This document shows, in pieces, positions 36,077 through 44,491 of a DNA stretch of 64,000 nt. Numbering within the stretch: the first letter of the stretch is position 1; each line of letters opens with the position of its first letter. Origin of the DNA: Paenalicyclobacillus ferrooxydans (lineage in GTDB: Bacteria > Bacillota > Bacilli > Alicyclobacillales > Alicyclobacillaceae); assembly GCF_001399675.1 (NCBI RefSeq), contig NZ_LJCO01000052.1, forward strand, positions 1 through 64,000, in the 5' to 3' direction. The position numbers were made by a program, and so were the translations under genes. The notes below the pieces were generated by a model. The model did not search any database and was not told the DNA's origin. It was given only the letters and a program-made list of their open reading frames with translations.

Positions 36077-36562
36077 CTACTTTGAGTTTTTCGCTTTGTC
36101 GTTGCGAGAAAACCTGCCGAAAAATCCTTTTGACTTGGCCGGTGCATTTTTGCCGGCTGCCTTGCTTTTCGAACTTGCAATCGGAGCGTTCACGAAGCCG
36201 ATATAATTTCCCGCGATATCCATCTTATACTTATGATTCACCTGAATCTTGTCGAACTCGGTCTTGGTCGTATGGAAGTTAACCGTTTGCATTCGACTCA
36301 TCTGAACGCCTTTGACTTTTTGCGATACAGTCACCCGGCCTACGACATGGTAGTTCTTAAACTTTGCAAAACGCATCCATTTGTTTTGCGCACTCTCACG
36401 GGTCACTTTCTTGTTTAACACAAAGACTTCATGCCGTTCCTTTGCAGCGTTGTACTGCGCATCAAATTGCTTCTGGCGTTTTCTCGTGTAGAGATACAGC
36501 CATGTGTAAAGGCCCGCCAGGACCACAATGACAATAATCGAAATCCACCAACGCAACTGCAT
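36077..36562 (-). CDS. Membrane-anchored basic protein of unknown function
   Basis: A 161-residue protein with one N-terminal membrane segment (about 5-24) and a charged domain (about 40-125), ending in a Lys/Ser/Ala-rich tail. The ATG at 36562 lies close behind GGGGGC. It follows pcrA after 81 bases on the same strand. I recognise no domain. Confidence 0.68.
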   Translation of the reverse strand: MQLRWWISIIVIVVLAGLYTWLYLYTRKRQKQFDAQYNAAKERHEVFVLNKKVTRESAQNKWMRFAKFKNYHVVGRVTVSQKVKGVQMSRMQTVNFHTTKTEFDKIQVNHKYKMDIAGNYIGFVNAPIASSKSKAAGKNAPAKSKGFFGRFSRNDKAKNSK

Positions 36563-36643
36563 CTGCCCCCTGATACGTATTCACGGACATCCCCATGTAG
36601 CCAACATTGTAGCATCTTTTGATATCTGCCTGCATCATCCGAT

Positions 36644-38989
36644 TTAATCAGCCGACACCGGTCGCGCGTGGCGCTTCGGAATTGTCTTCATTCCAACGGA
36701 GGGATGAAACATGACGACCAACTGTGGCTCGAGCTTTTCCGGCTCCGGTTGTGACGTCTCCTCCGTTGTGGACACTACCGGATCCGGAGATGTAATTTCC
36801 TCGCTCGCCGATGTATCTGACTTTTTGCCTGACTTTGAGGCAGCCTTGGTTTTTTTGGACTTGCTTGGTTCGTCCGTGGTTCCGGACTTCGCTTTGTCGG
36901 CCTTTGTCTTTACGGCAACAAGTTTCGTTTCAAGGACAATGCCTTCTCCGTATTGAGGGTGACGAATCCTGTCTCCCGGACCCCAGTTGTAGATTTCGTC
37001 GTTCGTGAGCGACAACCGCTCAATATGCGTCTCCGGCAGTTCAGACAGAAAGCGTGATGGCTCCCGCATCATCACCTGCCCATACAGGGTTCGCTCTGTA
37101 CAGTGTGTTAAGTGCAGGGTGTCTTTCGCCCTGGTGATGCCGACATAGCAGAGGTTGCGTTCCTCCTCGAGGCCTTCTTCGTCATCAATGGACCGCGAGT
37201 GTGGAAACACACCGTCCTCCATCCCGACCAAAAACACGACGGGAAACTCAAGTCCCTTGCTAGCATGGAGGGTCATCAGTCGGACAGCTTGCTCCGGCTT
37301 GCCTTTTTCCTTGTCGACCTCACTTAACAGCGACACCTCAGCCAGAAACTCGAGCAATGTACCGTGTCTCCGGCGGTCAAAAGACTGCGTCACACTGAAC
37401 AGTTCATCGATATTCTCAAGTCTTTGCTGGTCATCCTTTTTGTGACTCTCAGCGTACATGGCTCGATACCCTGTCGCATGCAGCAGCTCACCAAGGATCT
37501 CAGTCACCGTCATTCCTTCCATCCACATCATCACTTCGTGCATGACATCGTGAAAGGTCTTGGCTGAAGCAGCCGTCTTTTCTGTGAGACCCGCCTCGAC
37601 GCCGTGCCCTAGCGCGTCAAGCAGCCCCATTTCATTCGAGTGTGCAAACTCAAGCAGTTTGTCAACGGTTTGCCCACCGAGGCCGCGTTTTGGTGTGTTG
37701 ATGATCCGGAGAAGTGCAATTTCGTCCTGAGGGTTTGCCAAAACCCGTAAATAGGAGAAAACGTCCTTGATCTCCCGCCTGTCATAGAAGGTCAACCCGC
37801 CTACAATCGTGTACGGAATGGCGCGCTGCATGAATGCCTCTTCTAATGCACGGGATTGTGCGTTGGCACGATAGAGGACAGCGCAGTCGCCAAACCCGCC
37901 TCCGTTATTGACGTGCGTCTCAATTTGTTCTGCAACGTATTTTGCCTCATCGCTGGAATCTGTCACCGTACACACGATGATCTTATTCCCCTGCCCTCGT
38001 ACTGACCGCAGGTTCTTATCTTTTCGGCGGACGTTGTTGCGTATCACCGCGTTCGCGGTCTCGAGGATCATCTGCGTCGAACGATAGTTCGTTTCGAGCG
38101 TAATCACCTGACAATCCCGGTAGTCTTTCTCGAAATTCAAGATGTTGCTGATGTCTGCTCCGCGCCAAGCGTAGATGGCCTGGTCAGAGTCCCCGACGAC
38201 ACAGATATTTTGATGTTTACCAGCCAACAACTGAACGAGACGATACTGGGCATGGTTTGTATCCTGGTACTCATCAACGTGTATGTAGCGGAACTTATCC
38301 TGGTATTTCTGAAGGACATCGGCGTGCTGCTCGAACAGTTGCACGGTGTTCCCAATGAGATCGTCGAAATCCATCGAGTTTGCCGCAAACAGCCGCTTCT
38401 GATAGACCTCAAACACATCGAGCGCAACCTCGTCCTGAAGCGATTCTTTTGTGAGTTTGCCTTTTTTCGATCCGTTCTTCTTGATGGTTGCCAACCCGCC
38501 CTCATTCTTCCAACGCGAGATGGTTGCGTGAATCTGGTACACGTCAAACTTTTTCAAGTCGTAGTTTAAGTCGAGCATCGCCTGCTGAACAGCTGTGCGT
38601 TGGTCATCGCCATCGAGGATAGTAAAGCTCGGCTTGTAGCCAATCCTCTCCGCCTCACGCCTCAAGATTTTTACGCAGATGCTGTGAAAGGTACCCATCC
38701 ACAGATCGTCTGCAGCTCTGCCAATCAGTTGCTTGATGCGCTCCTTCATTTCTCTGGCGGCTTTATTCGTAAATGTAATCGCAAGGATCTCATGAACGGG
38801 CACAGAACGCACCTGAATCAAGAATGCGATCCGTCGCGTCAAGACACTCGTCTTTCCACTCCCCGCCCCGGCAACGACCAACAACGGGCCTTCCGTCGTC
38901 AGGACCGCATTCTTCTGCTCCGGATTGAGTCCTTTTAGCAGTGGATTTTTTGTGGCTGAAGCGTCGTACGGCGCCTGTTGCATATTCAT
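36644..38989 (-). CDS. pcrA: ATP-dependent DNA helicase PcrA (UvrD/Rep family)
   Basis: A 781-residue SF1A 3'-5' helicase for replication restart, nucleotide excision repair and rolling-circle replication. Walker A is GAGSGKT (41-47); VDEYQDTNHAQY, GDSDQAIYAWRGAD, TLETNYRS, TLHASKGLEFPVVF and YVGITRAKD mark the other helicase motifs. The C-terminal part has a Lys/Ser/Thr/Glu-rich low-complexity insert before a final conserved LVVMFHPSVGMKTIPKRHA stretch. The ATG at 38989 follows GGGAGTG; a 51-codon extension upstream is not supported. The usual partner ligA is not found downstream here. Confidence 0.95.
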   Translation of the reverse strand: MNMQQAPYDASATKNPLLKGLNPEQKNAVLTTEGPLLVVAGAGSGKTSVLTRRIAFLIQVRSVPVHEILAITFTNKAAREMKERIKQLIGRAADDLWMGTFHSICVKILRREAERIGYKPSFTILDGDDQRTAVQQAMLDLNYDLKKFDVYQIHATISRWKNEGGLATIKKNGSKKGKLTKESLQDEVALDVFEVYQKRLFAANSMDFDDLIGNTVQLFEQHADVLQKYQDKFRYIHVDEYQDTNHAQYRLVQLLAGKHQNICVVGDSDQAIYAWRGADISNILNFEKDYRDCQVITLETNYRSTQMILETANAVIRNNVRRKDKNLRSVRGQGNKIIVCTVTDSSDEAKYVAEQIETHVNNGGGFGDCAVLYRANAQSRALEEAFMQRAIPYTIVGGLTFYDRREIKDVFSYLRVLANPQDEIALLRIINTPKRGLGGQTVDKLLEFAHSNEMGLLDALGHGVEAGLTEKTAASAKTFHDVMHEVMMWMEGMTVTEILGELLHATGYRAMYAESHKKDDQQRLENIDELFSVTQSFDRRRHGTLLEFLAEVSLLSEVDKEKGKPEQAVRLMTLHASKGLEFPVVFLVGMEDGVFPHSRSIDDEEGLEEERNLCYVGITRAKDTLHLTHCTERTLYGQVMMREPSRFLSELPETHIERLSLTNDEIYNWGPGDRIRHPQYGEGIVLETKLVAVKTKADKAKSGTTDEPSKSKKTKAASKSGKKSDTSASEEITSPDPVVSTTEETSQPEPEKLEPQLVVMFHPSVGMKTIPKRHARPVSAD

Positions 38990-39193
38990 AGATGACACTC
39001 CCGAAACATGCTCGTGACCAAGAGGGTTAGCAGACAGTGGTGTTTGAAGGAAAGTATGGCTGATGATTCTTTCCTTGTCTTGCGGAGTTCTTTCTAGGAC
39101 TACTATAATGAGACAATGGTTCCCACGCAATGCCTGAATCATGGCATATGTCCCATATCAGGTCGATTGCCGTTCGAGGAGAGGAGGCCAGTC

Positions 39194-39811
39194 ATGATTA
39201 ACGAACAATCTCTTACTTCATCCAATACAGATCCCGGACAGGCATCCCAACCGAACCAGGAGCGGGTGAATGTCGCGTACCATGTCCGAAAAATTCTTGA
39301 GTTGCTCGGAGAAAACCCGGACCGTGAAGGTTTGCTTGACACACCGGATCGCGTCGCAAAAATGTTTGAAGAAATGCTTAGCGGTTTGAATGTCGATCCG
39401 GTCAGTGTCCTCAACACCACCTTTGAAGAGACGTCAGACGGGCCTGTGATTGTATCTGACATCACCTTTTACAGTTTGTGTGAGCATCACATGGTGCCGT
39501 TTTTCGGGAAAGCGCACGTCGGCTACCTCCCGGGGAAGCGCATTGTCGGCCTCAGTAAACTGGCGCGGCTTGTCGAGACAGTCAGTCAGCGATTGCAGGT
39601 GCAGGAACGGATGACGAGCCAGATTGTTAACGCCGTCACCACCGCACTCGAACCTGAGGGCGTCATCGCTCTTGTCGAAGCAGAACACACCTGTATGTGT
39701 GCACGAGGTGTGAAAAAGCCCGGATCGCGAACGACGACCATCGCCGCCTCCGGCAGATATAAGGACGATGTTGCACTTCGCCAAGAGTTTCTGCGGATGA
39801 TTGGCAAGTAA
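39194..39811 (+). CDS. folE: GTP cyclohydrolase I
   Basis: A 205-residue enzyme that forms 7,8-dihydroneopterin triphosphate from GTP, the first step of folate synthesis. Zinc ligands are C96 and H99 (CEHHMVPFFGKAH) and C167 (HTCMCARG). The catalytic region GYLPGKRIVGLSKLAR and the final Arg/Lys-rich end are intact. The ATG at 39194 follows GAGGAGG. It diverges from pcrA and has its own terminator. Confidence 0.96.
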   Translation: MINEQSLTSSNTDPGQASQPNQERVNVAYHVRKILELLGENPDREGLLDTPDRVAKMFEEMLSGLNVDPVSVLNTTFEETSDGPVIVSDITFYSLCEHHMVPFFGKAHVGYLPGKRIVGLSKLARLVETVSQRLQVQERMTSQIVNAVTTALEPEGVIALVEAEHTCMCARGVKKPGSRTTTIAASGRYKDDVALRQEFLRMIGK

Positions 39812-39900
39812 CTGACTGAGAACAGTGAAGTCCGCGTGAAATGGGGTGCGTAGAGAAGTGCGGGAAAATGGCGTATGGCATGCCATCTTGTAGGCCAGCA

Positions 39901-39940
39901 ATGTAGAACACTGTAGAGCAATGTAGAACACTGTAGAACT
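39901..39940. repeat. 20-bp tandem repeat, two copies
   Basis: Units at 39901-39920 and 39921-39940 share ATGTAGAACACTGTAGA. They lie between folE and its terminator. Confidence 0.75.
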
Positions 39941-39958
39941 TAGCGCACTGAAACGAAG

Positions 39959-39984
39959 GAACGCGTCGGAGACCCGACGCGTTC
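39959..39984 (+). terminator. folE terminator
   Basis: GAACGCGTCGG (39959-39969) pairs perfectly with CCGACGCGTTC (39974-39984), followed by TTTTAC. Confidence 0.88.
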
Positions 39985-40020
39985 TTTTACTTTCCTCGGT
40001 GTTATCGTCTTTCGTGTGAA

Positions 40021-40042
40021 CCGACGGGTCTGAAGCCGTCGG
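40021..40042 (-). terminator. Hairpin downstream of the acyl-CoA synthetase
   Basis: CCGACGG (40021-40027) pairs with CCGTCGG (40036-40042). It lies 27 bases past the fadD-like stop; the T run is weak. Confidence 0.5.
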
Positions 40043-40069
40043 CGTCTTTCCGGCACGCAATCCGGCATT

Positions 40070-41908
40070 TTAGCCCACTTGCCCTCTAACGGGAAGGTAC
40101 ATCGCCTCAATCTCACTTTCGTACCGATCCAGGACAGCTCTGGCTTTGATTTTCAGCGTTGGTGTCAGGAACCCATTCTCGACCGTGAACGGATCGGATA
40201 AGATCAACAGCTTTTTTGGCCGCTCAAATTCTGCATAGCCTTCGGTTTGACGCCGGACCTCGTTCATTAAAAGTTCATTCAGTTCCGGATCACTCCTCCA
40301 TTGCCCCTTTGCAGGCAACTCCTTGCCGTGACTCTTGTACCAACTGGAGATTTCCTGTTCGTTCGGCACCACAATCAGAGATACGAACTTGTAGGCCTGG
40401 CCCACCATCAAGGCTTGATCAATGAATCGACTTTTCAGGATGTCTCCTTCAATCGGTGCAGGGGTGACCTTTTTGCCCGTCGACAGGACAATCAGGTTCT
40501 TCTTGCGATCCGTTATCCTGAGATATCCGTCCGAAGTGACTTCACCGATGTCTCCCGTATGTAGCCAGCCATCGTCTGTAAACAGATCCTTTGTGGCGGA
40601 TTCATTGTTGAAGTAGCCGGATGAGATACTCGGGCCTCTGACCTGTACTTCGCCTTCCTCGTCGGTGCGAACGTCAACATTGGGCAGAATTTTCCCTGCG
40701 GTGCCCAGGTGCACTGCGCCTGGCGGGTTTACACACACAACCGGAGATGTCTCCGTCATGCCGTAACCCTCGCAAACCGAAATTCCGGCAGCTGTGAAGA
40801 ACTCACCCACGTACTTCGGAAGCGGTGCTCCGCCAGAGATGACAGCACGTAAACGACCGCCAAGAGCTCCCTGAATCTGGCTGAAGACCAGCTTGTCATA
40901 CATGCCGAGCTTGAACGATGGCGCAGCCTCCTTGGATACCCGAACCTTCATCCCAAGTTCTACAGCGTTTTCAAACAGGCGACGTCGCCAAGCTGGACCA
41001 CTATCGACCTTCTTATATGCAATCTCCTGCACCTTCTCGAGCAGTCGCGGCACGGTCGTAAAAAGGGTCGGTGGCATGCGCAAAAAGTCCTCTGTGATTT
41101 GGGAAAATCCTCTGGCATATGCGATAGTTCCGCCTGCGCTCAGAATCACGAACTGCCCGGCGGTCCGTTCAAAGATATGCGACAAAGGAAGATAGGACAA
41201 TGCCCGATCCGTGGAACGGATTTCGAACACCTGTCGAATCCCACGGACATTGGCAAGCAGATTGCCGTGAGTCAGCATGACACCTTTCGGTAAACCGGTG
41301 GTGCCGGAGGTGTACACGATGGTCGCCAAGTGCTCTTCTTCAATATTCGACCATCCTTCACACCACGCGGCGTTCTGCTTTCGGGTCAGTGCTGCGGTCC
41401 ATGTGGGAAATCGATAGAAGTCGTATAATTCCTTGGCGGCTGAAATGGTGTCCTGGTTTAGATCAGTGTCGGATGTGTCGAGCAAAACGACAAACCGCAA
41501 CAGTGGGATTTCTTCTCGCGGTATCTGCAACAACTTTTGCAACTGGGCGATATTCTGAAGAAACAAACCCTTCATTCCTGAATCTCGGACGATATGTTCA
41601 ATCTGTTGAGGAGGGATGCTGGGGTAAATCGGCACCGTACATGCGCCGCGGCTAAGAATGCCAAAATCACATAAGGGCCACCAGGCTCGCCCCTCTGCTA
41701 ACAGACCGATTCGGTCTCCGCTCTCTACGCCAAGGTCCTTTAGGTGCAGTGAGATGGACTGAATGTCCAACCACATGCGCTGATACGTCCACGTATCATA
41801 TTCGCCGGACTGATTCGGATTCATGAGTGCAACTTTGTCTCCAAACTGCTCAACCGTCGTCTCCAGCATCGCAACTAGATTGCGTGCGTCTACTGCACTT
41901 TCCACCAT
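40070..41908 (-). CDS. Long-chain acyl-CoA synthetase (AMP-forming)
   Basis: A 612-residue adenylate-forming enzyme that activates long-chain fatty acids with ATP and CoA. The P-loop YTSGTTGLPKG is at 199-209; YGMTETSP, the TGDIG hinge region and DRKKNLIVLSTGKKVTP follow. The long N-terminal domain and the KKLILSDPFTVENG.LTPTLK end place it in the FAA1/FadD15 long-chain subgroup. The ATG at 41908 follows GGAGGTGG. It is single and convergent with folE. Confidence 0.93.
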   Translation of the reverse strand: MVESAVDARNLVAMLETTVEQFGDKVALMNPNQSGEYDTWTYQRMWLDIQSISLHLKDLGVESGDRIGLLAEGRAWWPLCDFGILSRGACTVPIYPSIPPQQIEHIVRDSGMKGLFLQNIAQLQKLLQIPREEIPLLRFVVLLDTSDTDLNQDTISAAKELYDFYRFPTWTAALTRKQNAAWCEGWSNIEEEHLATIVYTSGTTGLPKGVMLTHGNLLANVRGIRQVFEIRSTDRALSYLPLSHIFERTAGQFVILSAGGTIAYARGFSQITEDFLRMPPTLFTTVPRLLEKVQEIAYKKVDSGPAWRRRLFENAVELGMKVRVSKEAAPSFKLGMYDKLVFSQIQGALGGRLRAVISGGAPLPKYVGEFFTAAGISVCEGYGMTETSPVVCVNPPGAVHLGTAGKILPNVDVRTDEEGEVQVRGPSISSGYFNNESATKDLFTDDGWLHTGDIGEVTSDGYLRITDRKKNLIVLSTGKKVTPAPIEGDILKSRFIDQALMVGQAYKFVSLIVVPNEQEISSWYKSHGKELPAKGQWRSDPELNELLMNEVRRQTEGYAEFERPKKLLILSDPFTVENGFLTPTLKIKARAVLDRYESEIEAMYLPVRGQVG

Positions 41909-42201
41909 TCGTATCCACCTCCGGCCCGGTTTACCGGGTAATTCGAATGTTCCCAAGTTTGCGCGTTCACTGTCTCGCGGCATTTGTCGTCATCTCGTCG
42001 ATTGGCTGTAGTCTCTCCATACTATGCTTATGTGACTCAGAGAAACTAGCCAGCAGGTCGTAAGCGGTTACATCTATAATACATAAATGTTTGCAAAATG
42101 ACAATGTGTCAGTACTTGTGCAGGGATTGGATCCACAGCCGAGGTTTGGTACATTGGGACTAGTTAACTCGATACATGGTGTAAGTGAGGCGGGTCAGGG
42201 T

Positions 42202-42735
42202 ATGAAGGCGGCGTTTCTCGCTCTCCCGAACTGTGAAATCTGGCAAGTGGCAACACTCCAACGCCTGCTCACAGAACGTGGATGGTCAATGAGAACATTG
42301 ACCATCGGTGGACAAACTGTTTGTACGGACGGCGGTGTACGGCTGGTTCCTGATGGAGACGTGTACAACACCTTCCCTGGGGACTTCGGACTGCTCGTTG
42401 TCGCAGGTGGGACCATCACGGAGCAAGACACGCGCGATCCTAGCTTAATGCGCTTCCTTAGACAGTATGACGTATCTGGCGGAGCCATCGCTTGCATCGG
42501 ATCGGGCGCTGCAATCGTTGGTGCAGCTGGGCTTTTGGGCGGGCTGCACACTGCGGTGGATTCCGACGTGGTACAGGCATTTCCTGACGCATTCAACCAC
42601 GCGATATTGACAGATGAGCTCGTTGCCCTCGATGGCAGCGTTACGACCGCCCACAGGGACGCCTATGAGCTGTTTGGAGAGGTGACACTGGAACTTACGG
42701 AGACTTACCATCTAGCAAGGAGGAAACAACCTTGA
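42202..42735 (+). CDS. DJ-1/PfpI-family protein
   Basis: A 177-residue DJ-1/ThiJ/PfpI-fold protein. The nucleophile elbow is ACIGSGAAIVGAAGLL with a cysteine in the conserved place; GDFGLLVVAGG precedes it. Members are amidases, deglycase-like or chaperone-like; the role here is open. ATG 42202 follows AGGCGGG; upstream in-frame sequence has no good site. Its stop overlaps the TTG start of the cyclophilin lipoprotein (TTGA), so translation is coupled. Confidence 0.85.
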   Translation: MKAAFLALPNCEIWQVATLQRLLTERGWSMRTLTIGGQTVCTDGGVRLVPDGDVYNTFPGDFGLLVVAGGTITEQDTRDPSLMRFLRQYDVSGGAIACIGSGAAIVGAAGLLGGLHTAVDSDVVQAFPDAFNHAILTDELVALDGSVTTAHRDAYELFGEVTLELTETYHLARRKQP

Positions 42736-43385
42736 GAAGCATCATGAAAAGCAGTCAACTGGCTCTGGCAGCTGTAGGCCTAGGCGCAGTCGTTACACTT
42801 GCAGGGTGCGGTGCATCGAACCAGCCGGGAAACACAACCGGATCGCAGCCAGCACAGTTGCAATGGAGTTCCCCACCGGCGATGCAGATTAATACGAGCA
42901 AGCAATACGACGCGGTGGTACATACAAACTATGGTAACTTCACGATTCAATTGTTCGCAAATGCCGCTCCACATACGGTAAACAACTTTGTATTCCTAGC
43001 GAAGCACAACTACTATGACAACAATCAGTTCTTCCGGATTATCCAGTCCTTCATGATTCAGACGGGCGACCCGACGAATACAGGCACCGGAGGGCCCGGC
43101 TACACCTTTAACGACGAGCTGCCTCCGAAGTACCCTTATGCACCCGGAATCGTTGCAATGGCGAATGCAGGGCCAAACACGAATGGCAGTCAGTTCTTTA
43201 TTTGCACTGGACCTGACAGCAAAGGGTTGCAACCGAATTACACCGAATTTGGCAAAGTCATCAGCGGAATGAGCGTCGTACAGAAAATCGCGGCGATCCC
43301 TGTTGTCACGAACCCCAACTCGGGCGAGCAAAGCATGCCAACCAAGAAGGCGTATATTGAGTCCATTGATATTCAGGTGAAGTAG
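42732..43385 (+). CDS. Cyclophilin-type peptidyl-prolyl isomerase, lipoprotein
   Basis: A 217-residue lipoprotein. The signal peptide ends at LAGC with C26 as the lipid site, followed by a short Asn/Gly/Gln-rich linker and a cyclophilin domain (about 58-217) with FFRIIQSFMIQTGDP and GSQFFICTG. It should help fold exported proteins at the outer face of the membrane. TTG 42732 lies 8 bases after GGAGG; the ATG at 42744 is 20 bases away and less likely. Loss of the Trp common in cyclosporin-binding cyclophilins fits a bacterial type. Confidence 0.93.
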   Translation: MRSIMKSSQLALAAVGLGAVVTLAGCGASNQPGNTTGSQPAQLQWSSPPAMQINTSKQYDAVVHTNYGNFTIQLFANAAPHTVNNFVFLAKHNYYDNNQFFRIIQSFMIQTGDPTNTGTGGPGYTFNDELPPKYPYAPGIVAMANAGPNTNGSQFFICTGPDSKGLQPNYTEFGKVISGMSVVQKIAAIPVVTNPNSGEQSMPTKKAYIESIDIQVK

Positions 43386-43407
43386 CGGAGTCACAAGTCG
43401 CACCCTC

Positions 43408-43437
43408 GGGGGTCACCCCATTGGGGGTCACCCCATT
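43408..43437. repeat. 15-bp tandem repeat, two copies
   Basis: GGGGGTCACCCCATT occurs at 43408-43422 and 43423-43437. Each unit holds a small GGGG/CCCC inverted repeat. It lies between the cyclophilin gene and the next small gene. Confidence 0.8.
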
Positions 43438-43480
43438 GGGACTGAGTAGAGCAAAGGGAACGCACATCGGAGGAATTAGT

Positions 43481-43948
43481 GTGAGAAGATATGGATGGGT
43501 CTTCACCATATTGATTGTGGCAGCGTTTTTCATTATGAAACACCGCTCGATTCCCTATGCCCCGACACCGGACACCGTGATCACTACATCCCAAGGGATA
43601 CGCGTTGCGGCTTATATGAAGATGCCGACAGGCAGTGGTGAAGCGTGGGTCCTTGCGAGGAAGGCCAGCGGAGAGTACGTGGTCAACGTCTACAATCGAC
43701 AGACTCTGGTACATGTGTTTACAGCCGGCCAAACGGTGAAGCAGGACTCAAGTGGTACTACCTACAGTACCACGGACCTGATTCGACTCGGGCTGATGGA
43801 ATACCAGGCCACAGACATTCACGTGAACAAGGATGGCCGCACGGGCTACATCGACTTCAAGGAAGTCTCAGGCATCACGGGCAACAATGTTGTCGGGAAT
43901 GCAGCCGGCGGCTCAGCGGGCAACGCCGTCGGTAATAACGCCGGGTAA
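43481..43948 (+). CDS. Membrane-anchored small protein of unknown function, Gly/Asn-rich end
   Basis: A 155-residue protein starting at GTG 43481, five bases after GGAGG. One membrane segment (about 5-22) is followed by an extracellular domain (about 35-130) and a Gly/Asn/Ala-rich tail (NAAGGSAGNAVGNNAG). I recognise no domain. It follows the cyclophilin lipoprotein on the same strand and may be another envelope protein. Confidence 0.72.
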   Translation: MRRYGWVFTILIVAAFFIMKHRSIPYAPTPDTVITTSQGIRVAAYMKMPTGSGEAWVLARKASGEYVVNVYNRQTLVHVFTAGQTVKQDSSGTTYSTTDLIRLGLMEYQATDIHVNKDGRTGYIDFKEVSGITGNNVVGNAAGGSAGNAVGNNAG

Positions 43949-44042
43949 GCCTGAACGCCACGTAACACTGACCACGGAGGCGGCAACGCGGGAATTGAAC
44001 GCGGCGAACGAACGTACACGTGCCGGTTTTGCCGACCGTCTG

Positions 44043-44181
44043 CTGTTGAGGGCGAGGTTGCCTGTTTTGGCGGCCGGCTGCTGTAGAGGGCGAGGTTGCC
44101 TGTTTTGGCGGCCGGCTGCTGTTGGGGGCGAGGTTGCCGATAGCGACCAGGTTGCTGTTGGGGGCGAGGTTGCCGATAGCG
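44043..44181. repeat. Four-unit tandem repeat of about 36-38 bp
   Basis: Units start at 44043, 44081, 44119 and 44155 with CTGTWGRGGGCGAGGTTGCC. The first two are 38 bp and almost identical (GTTTTGGCGGCCGGCTG ends); the last two carry GATAGCGA instead. There are no spacers as in CRISPR. The stretch has no supported gene on either strand. Confidence 0.85.
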
Positions 44182-44225
44182 AACTCAATTTCCCTTATCT
44201 AGGCTTTTGCCCTCTAATAGTGAAA

Positions 44226-44250
44226 AACAACGGACGAATCGTCCGTTGTT
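44226..44250. terminator. Strong palindromic hairpin, probable bidirectional terminator
   Basis: AACAACGGACGA (44226-44237) pairs perfectly with TCGTCCGTTGTT (44239-44250). Flanking A and T runs make it usable in both directions. Confidence 0.75.
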
Positions 44251-44491
44251 TCCTCATTATCCCTCTGACAGCCGCATGAATAGCACGATAGCGAACATTT
44301 TTTCCTCTGTGCTTCGAGCCAACGAGTGAAACTGCCCGATAAGGGAAGAAACTTCCCCTATAACTTCAGACACGGCCACTCAGGCGCCCACCGGGCGGCA
44401 TGCCCACGCCCGCCACAGCCGCACTCCCGCACGCGAGCCCAGGCGCCCCCGTGCCCCCATGCTGACACCCGCACGCCCGCTCCTGCTCCCA
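44251..44491. other. Non-coding, C-rich region downstream of hom
   Basis: No gene is supported here. A short GGGAAG/CTTCCC inverted repeat lies near 44342-44358, then about 100 bases of very C-rich sequence (44380-44491) unlike the neighbouring genes run up to the hom stop. Confidence 0.5.

Noticed and set aside
36644-39142. Longer PcrA start at 39142
   Set aside because: The extra 51 residues match no helicase N-terminus and lack a ribosome site; the ATG at 38989 has one.
44043-44181. CRISPR array
   Set aside because: Units are directly adjacent without unique spacers, and no cas genes are nearby.
43913-44188. 91-codon minus-strand frame with repeated LSATSPPT
   Set aside because: The repeats come from the DNA tandem repeat and are read in different frames in successive units; no ribosome site.
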